This document shows, one piece after another, positions 1-6,222 of a stretch of 7,619 bases of DNA. The position numbers and the translations under genes are program-made. Location: assembly GCA_002470125.1 (NCBI GenBank), contig DKNB01000019.1, positions 1 through 7,619 of the forward strand, read 5' to 3'. Every line of letters begins with the position of its first letter. Within the stretch, counting starts at the first letter, position 1. Below the pieces are notes generated by a model, which had not been told where the DNA came from, ran no database searches, and saw only the letters and a program-made list of their open reading frames with translations. This DNA comes from Gallionellales bacterium UBA7399 (lineage in GTDB: Bacteria; Pseudomonadota; Gammaproteobacteria; Burkholderiales; Gallionellaceae).

Positions 1-374
1 GGCGTGACGTTCACAATAATGCCGCAGCGTGCATAGGTGGACTTCCCAAGACAGATGGTGAGCACATTGCGGGGAATACGGAAATGCTCAACAGTGCGCG
101 CCAAGGCAAAAGAATTGGGCGGGATAATACAGTAGTCACCCTTAAGCTCCACAAAAGAATTTGCATCAAAATTCTTGGGGTCGACTATGGTGCTGTTGAT
201 ATTGGTAAACAGCTTAAATTCATCAGAGCAACGAACGTCGTAGCCGTAGCTCGATGTTCCGTATGACACGATACGCTGACCATTTAAATCCTTTATCTGT
301 CCCGGCTCAAACGGCTCTATCATGCCGCATTCTTTGGCCATATGACGTATCCATCTATCTGATTTAATGCTCAT
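1..374 (-). CDS. dcd: dCTP deaminase Dcd, partial (C-terminal part lies beyond the left edge)
   Basis: Dcd deaminates dCTP to dUTP in the cytosol, feeding dUMP and then dTTP synthesis; it acts as a homotrimer. The visible part is the first 124 codons plus two bases (CC) of a Pro codon. It starts MSIKSDRWIR and carries the family blocks YGTSSYGYDVR (residues 38-48), STIVDPKNF (61-69), PPNSFALARTVEHFRIPR (85-102) and GKSTYARCGIIVNVT (110-124); the K-S-T-x-x-R stretch is the nucleotide-binding signature. The window ends just before the expected P-x-EPEWEG block, so the catalytic Glu cannot be inspected. The usual length in this subgroup is about 188 residues, so about one third is missing. The ATG is preceded by GAGTGAGA, a passable ribosome-binding site. 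It lies 62 bp downstream of mrp on the same strand with no terminator between them, so co-transcription is likely (inference). Confidence 0.96.
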   Translation of the reverse strand, partial: MSIKSDRWIRHMAKECGMIEPFEPGQIKDLNGQRIVSYGTSSYGYDVRCSDEFKLFTNINSTIVDPKNFDANSFVELKGDYCIIPPNSFALARTVEHFRIPRNVLTICLGKSTYARCGIIVNVT

Positions 375-436
375 ATTCTCTCACTCAAACAATAAAAATG
401 ACAACCGCATGATCTTCAATGCCGGGCGCTCACTCC

Positions 437-1531
437 CTACGTCTTTTGCATCACAATTTTAGGAAACGCCGCACTGTAATCTTGTGCCATTTCGGCAACC
501 TTAACTGCCAAACGTCGTGCAATCTGCTTGTACTCCTTGGCGACCAAGCCATCCGGATCAAAAACTACGGTTGGGCTGCCAGAATCGGTGTGCTCTCGAA
601 TGCGAATATCCAGCGGTAGCGACCCTATAAATTCTATTTGGTAGTCATTGCATATTTTTTCTGCTCCGCCACTCCCGAAGATATGCTCCTCATGTCCACA
701 TTTAGAACAAATGTGTGTGCTCATATTCTCCACAACGCCCAATATTCTAATGCCCACTTTCTCGAACATCTTGAGCCCCTTGCGCGCATCCATTAGTGCA
801 ATGTCTTGTGGTGTGGTGACGATGATCGCCCCCGTAACCGGCACCTTCTGTGACAAAGTCAGCTGAATATCGCCCGTACCAGGCGGCATATCCACTATTA
901 AGTAGTCTAGCGCATCCCAATGCGTCTGATTCAATAATTGATCTAACGCTTGCGTAACCATCGGACCACGCCAAACCATCGGCACATCCTCGCCATGAAT
1001 CATAAAGCCAATGGACATAACCTGCAGCCCATATTTCTGCATCGGCTCAATCGACTTGCCATCACGAGAAACGGGCTGGCCCTTTATGCCCATCATGGTA
1101 GGCTGGGACGGGCCATAAATGTCCGCATCCAAAATTCCAACGCGCGCGCCTTCCGCCGCTAGCGCCAAGGCTATATTGACTGCCGTGGTCGACTTTCCTA
1201 CGCCACCCTTGCCGCTGGCAACCGCAATAATATTCTTAATCCCATCAACCAGCTTGATCCCACGCTGCGCAGCGTGCGGCACTATCTTGCTGCTCACATT
1301 TACAGAAAGTCGCTTAATGCTAGGTAGGTTGTCGCGCAGATGATCCTCCACCATCGAGCGTATCTCATCCCACACGCTTTTCGCCGGATACCCCAACAAA
1401 ATATCGAGAGACAAGTCGTTGCCATTAATCTCAATATTTTTGATCGCCCTGCTCGCCAAGAAATCTTTTTTAGTATTTGGATCAATCAGCCTTGACAATG
1501 CGGTCTGCACTTCTACATCTGTAATGCTCAT
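437..1531 (-). CDS. mrp: Iron-sulfur cluster carrier protein Mrp/ApbC (P-loop NTPase)
   Basis: Cytosolic ParA/MinD-like ATPase that binds and passes on Fe-S clusters (ApbC in Salmonella, Nbp35/Ind1 relatives in eukaryotes). It has 364 residues from the chosen ATG. Order of parts: MIP18/DUF59 domain (about 4-82, with DPNTKKD and LGYPAKS), deviant Walker A GKGGVGKST (107-115), switch I DADIYGPS (135-142), Walker B region DMPPGTGD (214-221), and the cluster-binding pair C275-x-x-C278 within HICSKCGHEEHIFG, followed by GSLPLD (303-308). All key residues are present, and length is normal for the family. An in-frame TTG at 1546 would add five residues, but ATG at 1531 is preferred because AGGAG sits six bases upstream. 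It is divergent from metG and followed by dcd on the same strand. Identification is secure; the cluster-carrier role is family knowledge. Alternative name apbC. Confidence 0.97.
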   Translation of the reverse strand: MSITDVEVQTALSRLIDPNTKKDFLASRAIKNIEINGNDLSLDILLGYPAKSVWDEIRSMVEDHLRDNLPSIKRLSVNVSSKIVPHAAQRGIKLVDGIKNIIAVASGKGGVGKSTTAVNIALALAAEGARVGILDADIYGPSQPTMMGIKGQPVSRDGKSIEPMQKYGLQVMSIGFMIHGEDVPMVWRGPMVTQALDQLLNQTHWDALDYLIVDMPPGTGDIQLTLSQKVPVTGAIIVTTPQDIALMDARKGLKMFEKVGIRILGVVENMSTHICSKCGHEEHIFGSGGAEKICNDYQIEFIGSLPLDIRIREHTDSGSPTVVFDPDGLVAKEYKQIARRLAVKVAEMAQDYSAAFPKIVMQKT

Positions 1532-1537
1532 GTGCTG

Positions 1538-1542
1538 CTCCT
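1538..1542 (-). promoter_or_regulatory. Shine-Dalgarno site AGGAG of mrp
   Basis: On the minus strand AGGAG ends six bases before the ATG at 1531. It decides the start in favour of this ATG over the in-frame TTG at 1546, which would lie upstream of the site. It is the clearest ribosome-binding site in the window. Confidence 0.75.
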
Positions 1543-1600
1543 GCAATAAATACCGTGGGGGGCAGGCATTTTACCCAAGATTCCTCGCCACGCATACAGT

Positions 1601-1619
1601 TCAATTTTGCTACAATTGA
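1601..1619. repeat. Inverted repeat TCAATT-N7-AATTGA in the mrp/metG divergent region
   Basis: Perfect 6-bp arms, TCAATT at 1601-1606 and AATTGA at 1614-1619, are separated by TTGCTAC. The right arm overlaps the candidate metG -10 element TACAAT (1611-1616). The geometry would suit a dimeric repressor, but short AT-rich dyads also arise by chance, and no regulator is known from this sequence. Confidence 0.35.
1608..1616 (+). promoter_or_regulatory. Candidate extended -10 promoter of metG
   Basis: TGCTACAAT matches the extended -10 form TGn-TATAAT with one mismatch in the hexamer. Transcription would start near 1623, giving a leader of about 25 nt before the metG ATG. No good -35 lies upstream, as is common with extended -10 promoters. 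A rival pair, TTGCTA (1607-1612) and TATAAA (1629-1634) with a 16-bp spacer, would leave a leader of only about seven bases and is less likely. Sequence inference only. Confidence 0.4.
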
Positions 1620-1647
1620 GGCACCCCATATAAAGACTCTACAATTC

Positions 1648-3435
1648 ATGCCGCGCAAGATATTAGTCACGTCCGCACTGCCCTATGCCAATGGCGGCAT
1701 TCACTTGGGACACCTAGTTGAATACATACAAACCGACATATGGGTCCGCTTCCAAAAGATGCAAGGGCACACGTGCTATTACGTTTGTGCTGACGACACC
1801 CACGGCACACCCATCATGTTGCGCGCTGAAAAGGAAGGCATTACCCCAGAAAATCTAATAGATCGTGTGTGGCACGAGCATAAGTCTGACTTTGAGGGTT
1901 TCAACATCGAGTTTGACTACTACGGCAGCACAAACAGCGTAGAGACCAAGGAGCATGCAGAGGCTATCTATCAAAAACTGCAGGCCGCCGGCTTAATTGA
2001 AGTGCGCTCAGTCGAGCAATTTTATGACCCCATCAAAGGCATGTTCTTGCCGGACCGCTTCATCAAAGGCGAGTGCCCGAAATGTCACACAAAGGATCAG
2101 TACGGCGACAACTGCGAAGCGTGCAGTGCCATATACGCGCCCACCGAACTCATCCACCCCTACTCTGTGGTATCTGGTGCACAGCCTGAGCGTCGCAGCT
2201 CAGATCATTACTTTTTTAAGCTGTCCGATTTACGCTGCCACACATTTCTACACAACTGGACACAGGGCAAACTGGACAACCAGGTCGTTGCACCACTACA
2301 ACTGGAGGCCGCTAACAAAATGCGTGAGTGGTTCGAGGCTGGACTATCTAACTGGGATATCTCGCGCGATGCCCCATATTTCGGATTTGAAATTCCCGGT
2401 GCGCCAGGTAAGTATTTCTATGTGTGGCTAGATGCTCCTGTGGGCTACATGGGCAGCTTTAGTAAGTTATGCGACGCCAAAAAAATAAGTTTTGACGAAT
2501 ACTGGGGGATCGACTCCACTGCAGAGTTGTACCATTTCATCGGCAAGGATATTTTGTATTTTCATGCACTGTTTTGGCCAGCAATGCTAAATTTTTCTGG
2601 CCAACGCACCCCAACTCAAATATTCGCGCACGGATTCCTCACCGTTAATGGTGAAAAAATGAGCAAGTCACGTGGCACCTTCATCACCGCGGATAGCTAC
2701 CTACAGCAAGGCCTCAACCCGGAGCACTTGCGTTACTACTACGCGGCCAAGCTAAATGGCACGATGGAGGATATTGACCTTAACTTGGACGATTTTGTTG
2801 CGCGCGTAAATAGTGATCTGATTGGAAAGTACATTAATATTGCCAGTCGATGCTCGGGCTTTATTAGTCAACACTTTTCAGGGGAGCTTTCTGATTTAGA
2901 AACCCTGGCTACGCAGGGGGTTGTGCTCATGCCAAATCAGAGCACAGCCTCTGACGCACCAACCATCGAAACTGTTGACCTCCTTAATTTCATTCGCGCT
3001 CAAAGCGACCCCATCGCCGAGGCATACAATGCTCGTCAATATAGCAAAGTCATTCGAATAGTCGGGACCATCCTTGATTATGTGAATTTCTATATCGACG
3101 CCCACAAACCCTGGGCAATTGCCAAGGTGATAGAAGAACCAGGACAGCATCAAAAGCTCCACAGCGTCTGCTCCGTATCTTTAAACGCGTTTCGTCTAGC
3201 AACCATTTATCTCAAGCCTGTTTTGCCAACACTTGCCAGAGACGTAGAGGCATTCTTTAACATTGCACCCCTACAGTGGGGGGACGCCAAGAATCTCCTG
3301 CTTAATCACACCGTCAACCCTTACCTGCATCTCATGACTCGCGTTACCCAGCAACAAATTCATGCCATGACACAACTGAACACACAAACTATTGCACCGG
3401 TCACCACAGGCCCATCAGTGAGTCCTAAAAATTGA
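1648..3435 (+). CDS. metG: Methionyl-tRNA synthetase, short form without C-terminal tRNA-binding domain
   Basis: Class I aminoacyl-tRNA synthetase that charges tRNA-Met using ATP, for initiation and elongation. It has 595 residues from the ATG at MPRKILVTSALPYANGG; the frame is open upstream to 1555, but that extension matches nothing in the family. Seen: HLGH (19-22, the HIGH motif), the connective-peptide zinc knuckle C143-x2-C146-x9-C156-x2-C159, WLDAPVGY (260-267), KMSKS (337-341), and the helical anticodon domain with KYINIASR (394-401) and HKPW (486-489), whose Asn, Arg and Trp correspond to the CAU-reading residues of the E. coli enzyme. After HLMTRVTQQQI the protein ends in a Thr/Gln/Pro/Ser-rich tail (about 571-595). 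The EMAPII/Trbp111-like domain that many proteobacterial MetG proteins carry is absent. No clear Shine-Dalgarno precedes the ATG. The stop overlaps the coaE start (TGATG). Confidence 0.97.
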   Translation: MPRKILVTSALPYANGGIHLGHLVEYIQTDIWVRFQKMQGHTCYYVCADDTHGTPIMLRAEKEGITPENLIDRVWHEHKSDFEGFNIEFDYYGSTNSVETKEHAEAIYQKLQAAGLIEVRSVEQFYDPIKGMFLPDRFIKGECPKCHTKDQYGDNCEACSAIYAPTELIHPYSVVSGAQPERRSSDHYFFKLSDLRCHTFLHNWTQGKLDNQVVAPLQLEAANKMREWFEAGLSNWDISRDAPYFGFEIPGAPGKYFYVWLDAPVGYMGSFSKLCDAKKISFDEYWGIDSTAELYHFIGKDILYFHALFWPAMLNFSGQRTPTQIFAHGFLTVNGEKMSKSRGTFITADSYLQQGLNPEHLRYYYAAKLNGTMEDIDLNLDDFVARVNSDLIGKYINIASRCSGFISQHFSGELSDLETLATQGVVLMPNQSTASDAPTIETVDLLNFIRAQSDPIAEAYNARQYSKVIRIVGTILDYVNFYIDAHKPWAIAKVIEEPGQHQKLHSVCSVSLNAFRLATIYLKPVLPTLARDVEAFFNIAPLQWGDAKNLLLNHTVNPYLHLMTRVTQQQIHAMTQLNTQTIAPVTTGPSVSPKN

Positions 3436-4046
3436 TGCGCCACGTAGGTCTAACCGGAGGTATCGGCAGCGGCAAAAATACGGTAGCCGCACTATTTAAA
3501 GAGCTTGGTGTCGCAGTCATCGACAGCGATGTTATTTCACACCACATAACTCAACCAGCCGGTGCGGCTATCGACACAATTCGTAAAACATTCGGGGAGA
3601 TGTACATCACGGCAGACGGCGCCCTAGATAGGGCGCTCATGCGTCAATTGGTATTCTCTGATAGTGCCGCAAGACGGCAGCTAGAGGCAATCCTGCATCC
3701 GCTAATCCACGCACAACTACTAGCGCATGCCGAGATTAATAATGTCAGCGGTGCCCAACACCCCTACCTAATCCTGGTTATTCCATTGTTATTTGAAAGT
3801 ACAAATTACCGCCAATTGGTGCAGCGCACATTGGTTGTGGATTGCACAGAGGAGGCACAAATTGCACGCACCATGCAGCGAAGCCACCTAGACGAAAAAA
3901 TAGTACGCGCAATAATGGCATCACAGGTTACACGCACCGAGAGATTGCGGCACGCTGACAATGTCATTCAAAATAATGGTGATCTGAATACCCTAAGACA
4001 ACAAGTAGATCAACTACATCAACATTATCGAACCGCATTCTTGTGA
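3435..4046 (+). CDS. coaE: Dephospho-CoA kinase CoaE, with Asn in the Walker A motif
   Basis: Phosphorylates the 3'-hydroxyl of dephospho-CoA with ATP, the last step of coenzyme A synthesis, in the cytosol. It has 203 residues, normal for the family. Seen: LTGGIGSGKNT (6-16) as the P-loop, VIDSDVISH (28-36) with the conserved Asp32, HPLIHAQL, the IPLLFES strand of the CoA-binding region, the VVDCTEEAQIARTMQR and VRAIMASQ LID segment, and the closing ADNVIQNNGDL. The unusual residue is Asn15, where Walker A normally has Ser or Thr after GK; its codon is AAT, one transition away from Ser AGT. The chosen ATG shares its A with the metG stop (TGATG), which suggests translational coupling to metG. 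A TTG in the same frame three bases earlier is less plausible. It precedes zapD and yacG, a common proteobacterial order. Confidence 0.96.
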   Translation: MRHVGLTGGIGSGKNTVAALFKELGVAVIDSDVISHHITQPAGAAIDTIRKTFGEMYITADGALDRALMRQLVFSDSAARRQLEAILHPLIHAQLLAHAEINNVSGAQHPYLILVIPLLFESTNYRQLVQRTLVVDCTEEAQIARTMQRSHLDEKIVRAIMASQVTRTERLRHADNVIQNNGDLNTLRQQVDQLHQHYRTAFL

Positions 4047-4051
4047 GGTTG

Positions 4052-4080
4052 TTGCACACTTATAATCTATGTTATATATT
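4052..4080 (+). promoter_or_regulatory. Candidate sigma70 promoter of zapD (zapD-yacG)
   Basis: TTGCAC (4052-4057) and TATATT (4075-4080) are separated by 17 bp, each with good agreement to the -35 and -10 consensus. Transcription would start near 4087, about 40 nt before the zapD GTG. A perfect TATAAT at 4061-4066 lies between them but has no acceptable -35 at the right distance. The promoter would let zapD and yacG be expressed apart from metG-coaE. Inference from sequence only. Confidence 0.5.
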
Positions 4081-4126
4081 GCCTGCCTTACACTAACGCA
4101 AATTCACCCCTACTTTAGCCAGTATT

Positions 4127-4882
4127 GTGATTAGCTACGAATTTCCTCTTACCGAGCGTACGCGCACTCTGATGCGCCTAGAGGCGCTTCACGCAAAAAA
4201 TTTACACTTTACCGCACAAGAGACTCCCGCAGACCATAACGCAGCGCTCTGCACTCTCTTTGAGATTCTTGAAATTTTCAGTCGAGCCGACCTAAAGTCC
4301 GACCTGCTGCAAGAGCTAGATCGCCAACAAAAACAGCTTTCAACACTGCATAATAATCCGGAGATCTCAGAATCAGCACTTACCGCCGTGCTGGGTGAGA
4401 TCGAGCACGCATATAGCAGCATACTCAACTCACAGGGCAAGCTTGGTCAGCATTTACGTGAGAACGAATGGTTGATGAGTATCAAGCAGCGCACAGGCAT
4501 TCCTGGCGGGACATGTGAGTTTGAGTTGCCATCCTATGGTCACTGGCTTAGCCAAGATGTCACATTGCGACGCAACTATCTAACGGACCACCTTGCTCCA
4601 TTTCTGCCCATGCTAAATGGGATTTCCACCACCCTCAAACTGCTACGGGAAAAAGGAAGTACAACTCATTCCGTTGCCCATCAGGGTGTCTTTCAACACA
4701 CACAGAGTGGCCACGCGGGGCAAATGCTGCGCGTCACACTAAGTAAAATTCTGCCATGCGTTCCCGAGGTTAGTGCCAATAAATATGTACTCAACGTTCG
4801 TTTCATAGCCACGAATTATGTATCCAAGCTTGCCCTGTATGATCAGGATGTAGAGTTTGACATCACTCGCTGCTCTCTGTAA
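4127..4882 (+). CDS. zapD: Cell division protein ZapD (DUF1342/YacF)
   Basis: Cytosolic FtsZ-associated protein that bundles FtsZ protofilaments and helps assemble the Z ring at midcell. It has 251 residues, close to the E. coli protein. Seen: the N-terminal signature (M)ISYEFPLTERTRTLMRLE (1-19), a mainly helical first half (to about 115), then the family hallmark NEWLMSIKQRTGIPGG (113-128) and LPSYGHWL (134-141), followed by a strand-rich C-terminal half ending QDVEFDITRC. The start is GTG; no in-frame ATG fits the conserved YEFPL N-terminus, and no strong Shine-Dalgarno is visible, so translation may be modest. It lies 80 bp after coaE, behind its own candidate promoter, and 85 bp before yacG. 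Identification rests on the long matching signature and the coaE-zapD-yacG order. Confidence 0.96.
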   Translation: MISYEFPLTERTRTLMRLEALHAKNLHFTAQETPADHNAALCTLFEILEIFSRADLKSDLLQELDRQQKQLSTLHNNPEISESALTAVLGEIEHAYSSILNSQGKLGQHLRENEWLMSIKQRTGIPGGTCEFELPSYGHWLSQDVTLRRNYLTDHLAPFLPMLNGISTTLKLLREKGSTTHSVAHQGVFQHTQSGHAGQMLRVTLSKILPCVPEVSANKYVLNVRFIATNYVSKLALYDQDVEFDITRCSL

Positions 4883-4956
4883 TCAATAAGTGCCACCCTG
4901 CGCAAAATAAGACAGCAGTCACCACTCAAACCAATTTAGTACGTTTATTTAAAAAC

Positions 4957-4961
4957 AAAGG
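4957..4961 (+). promoter_or_regulatory. Shine-Dalgarno-like AAAGG of yacG
   Basis: AAAGG ends six bases before the GTG at 4968. It supports that GTG as the start of the 51-residue yacG; no ATG in that frame would keep the first zinc-binding cysteines. Confidence 0.55.
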
Positions 4962-4967
4962 TATCCC

Positions 4968-5123
4968 GTGCAAAAAAAAGTTGCCGTTGTGACTTGCCCG
5001 CAATGCAAAAAGGAGGTGCAGTGGGACAAGAGTAGCCCTCACCGCCCATTTTGTAGCGAACGCTGCAAGATGATTGATCTAGGGCAGTGGGCCGCAGAAA
5101 GCTATCGCATTCCGCAGTCCTAA
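4968..5123 (+). CDS. yacG: DNA gyrase inhibitor YacG (small zinc-ribbon protein)
   Basis: Small zinc protein that in E. coli binds GyrB and inhibits gyrase. It has 51 residues, somewhat shorter than the 65 of E. coli because the acidic C-terminal tail is nearly missing. Seen: a zinc finger C10-x2-C13-x15-C29-x3-C33, with the family blocks TCPQCKKEVQW, SPHRPFCSERCK, IDLGQWAAE and the ending YRIPQS. The start is GTG with AAAGG upstream; right after it comes a run of eight A (4972-4979), which encodes part of QKKV. It is the last gene of the plus-strand group coaE-zapD-yacG. Its stop is only five bases from the stop of the convergent mutT, and no terminator is visible. Small size makes it easy to miss, but the match is unmistakable. 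Confidence 0.94.
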   Translation: MQKKVAVVTCPQCKKEVQWDKSSPHRPFCSERCKMIDLGQWAAESYRIPQS

Positions 5124-5128
5124 AGCAA

Positions 5129-6139
5129 TCAAATCAAGAAGGGAGCTTGCCAGCTCTGACGCAACATTGAGAGACCATGCGCACCATGACTCCATGCAAC
5201 CTCCATGTCGTCATAGCGCAACCCGCCTAGAGCGTACACTGGGATAGCCGAATTTTCAGTCATCTTCGCGAACGCCTGCCACCCCAAATTAGCGGCATTC
5301 GGATGAGTCTCAGTGTGCAGCACGGGGCTTAGCACTACAAAATCCAAACCCAATTCATTGGCTCGTTTAATTTCATCCTGATTATGGCAAGACGCCGCGC
5401 ACCAGGGTAGCTCTGGGCGAACCCTGCACGCAGCTAGCTGCACGCTGTTCAAATGAACGCCGTCCGCACCACTTTCGTGGACTAGCTCAATATCAGAATT
5501 AATAAGCACTCGCGCGCCGTAGCTGTGCGCCAATTTCACCACGCGAAGGGATAGTGCACGCATCAATTCGCGCGACAAGCCATTTTCGCGAACCTGCACA
5601 AGCCTCAAGCCATTTTCCAGGGCGTACTGCAGGCACTCCATAAACCTTTCGCTACCCAGCTCGGTGGCGTTGCTAATAGCGTACAGCGGGGGTAATTGCA
5701 GCGCACGGAGAATGGGTACGTTGGCCGCCAAGACTGGGGACACAGTTAAACTAGCGGGAGTTTGCCAGCTTAACTGTTGATTTTCCCTCCCGAAAGGCCT
5801 GCCCTTCCATGCGGTAACTCGAAAAAAGTTCAGTCGTACCGTAGCGTGTGCATACTTATGCACACGCACAAGCCAGGGATAGGCAGTTACAATTTCAATA
5901 CCCAATTCTTCATGAAGCTCTCGCTTTAGTGCATGCATGGGTGTCTCACCTCCTTCAAGCTTTCCACCAGGAAACTCCCAGTGGCCGGAAAGAGCTTTGC
6001 CCTCTGGACGTCGCGTCAGAAGAAAGCGGTTGCATGGGTACTGTTCACGCCAATCAGATTGGGCGGTAACCTCATCTGCCTTGCAGCTGTCCTCACACAA
6101 CAACAAGCCAACGGCAACTTCGGTCACGCACGAGCTCAT
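5129..6139 (-). CDS. mutT: MutT-type Nudix hydrolase fused to a ThiE-like (thiamine phosphate synthase-like) domain
   Basis: 336 residues. The N-terminal domain (about 5-145) is a Nudix hydrolase of the MutT type, expected to hydrolyse 8-oxo-dGTP and so limit A:T to C:G mutations. The Nudix box spans residues 59-81: G59-x5-E65-x7-R73-E74-L75-x-E77-E78-x-G80-I81, all intact, after WEFPGG. The C-terminal half (about 150-332) is ThiE-like: LVQVREN, LINSD, GADGVHL, AASCHN, FVVLSPVLHTETHP and VYALGGL. Several ThiE catalytic positions differ: ThiE's QLREK, INDR and TxTK segments read QVREN, INSD and TETH here, so thiamine synthesis by this half is doubtful. This fusion architecture is known in proteobacteria. 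Residues 15-36 look like an insertion with three cysteines. The ATG has only a weak ribosome site. The gene lies 83 bp after pyrX with its own candidate promoter and is convergent with yacG. Confidence 0.92.
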   Translation of the reverse strand: MSSCVTEVAVGLLLCEDSCKADEVTAQSDWREQYPCNRFLLTRRPEGKALSGHWEFPGGKLEGGETPMHALKRELHEELGIEIVTAYPWLVRVHKYAHATVRLNFFRVTAWKGRPFGRENQQLSWQTPASLTVSPVLAANVPILRALQLPPLYAISNATELGSERFMECLQYALENGLRLVQVRENGLSRELMRALSLRVVKLAHSYGARVLINSDIELVHESGADGVHLNSVQLAACRVRPELPWCAASCHNQDEIKRANELGLDFVVLSPVLHTETHPNAANLGWQAFAKMTENSAIPVYALGGLRYDDMEVAWSHGAHGLSMLRQSWQAPFLI

Positions 6140-6162
6140 GAATTGGTATCTCAGAATTTATA

Positions 6163-6190
6163 TTTATAGACTGGGTCAGCCACAGGTCAA
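6163..6190 (-). promoter_or_regulatory. Candidate sigma70 promoter of mutT
   Basis: On the minus strand TTGACC (6190-6185) and TATAAA (6168-6163) are separated by 16 bp, close to consensus. Transcription would start near 6156, leaving a leader of roughly 17 nt before the mutT ATG at 6139. It suggests that mutT is transcribed independently of the pyrB-pyrX transcript. Inference from sequence only. Confidence 0.5.
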
Positions 6191-6222
6191 GCCTAATGGC
6201 AATCTCGAAGGTGTTGCCCGCA

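Noticed and set aside
380..435. CTCACTC repeated at 380-386 and 429-435 between mrp and dcd
   Set aside because: A 7-bp direct repeat of this kind is expected by chance; one copy is part of the dcd ribosome-binding area.
1568..1573. TAAAAT on the minus strand as a -10 for mrp
   Set aside because: No acceptable -35 lies 16-18 bp upstream; the nearest TTGAAC is about 25 bp away. An mrp promoter must exist in this region but I cannot place it.
1555..1647. Upstream extension of the metG frame by 31 codons
   Set aside because: The extension runs through the promoter region and matches nothing in MetG proteins; the family N-terminus begins at MPRKILVTSALPYANGG (1648).
1997..2431. 144-codon open frame inside metG in another frame
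   Set aside because: Composition-driven shadow of metG, with no family resemblance and no ribosome site. The same holds for the other long open frames opposite mrp, zapD, mutT and pyrX.
4061..4066. Perfect TATAAT upstream of zapD
   Set aside because: No reasonable -35 at the correct distance; the TTGCAC-N17-TATATT pair is the better promoter candidate.
6198..6218. GGCAA-N11-TTGCC hairpin downstream of pyrX as a terminator
   Set aside because: Only five base pairs, a large loop and no T-run after it on the minus strand, so it does not qualify as an intrinsic terminator.
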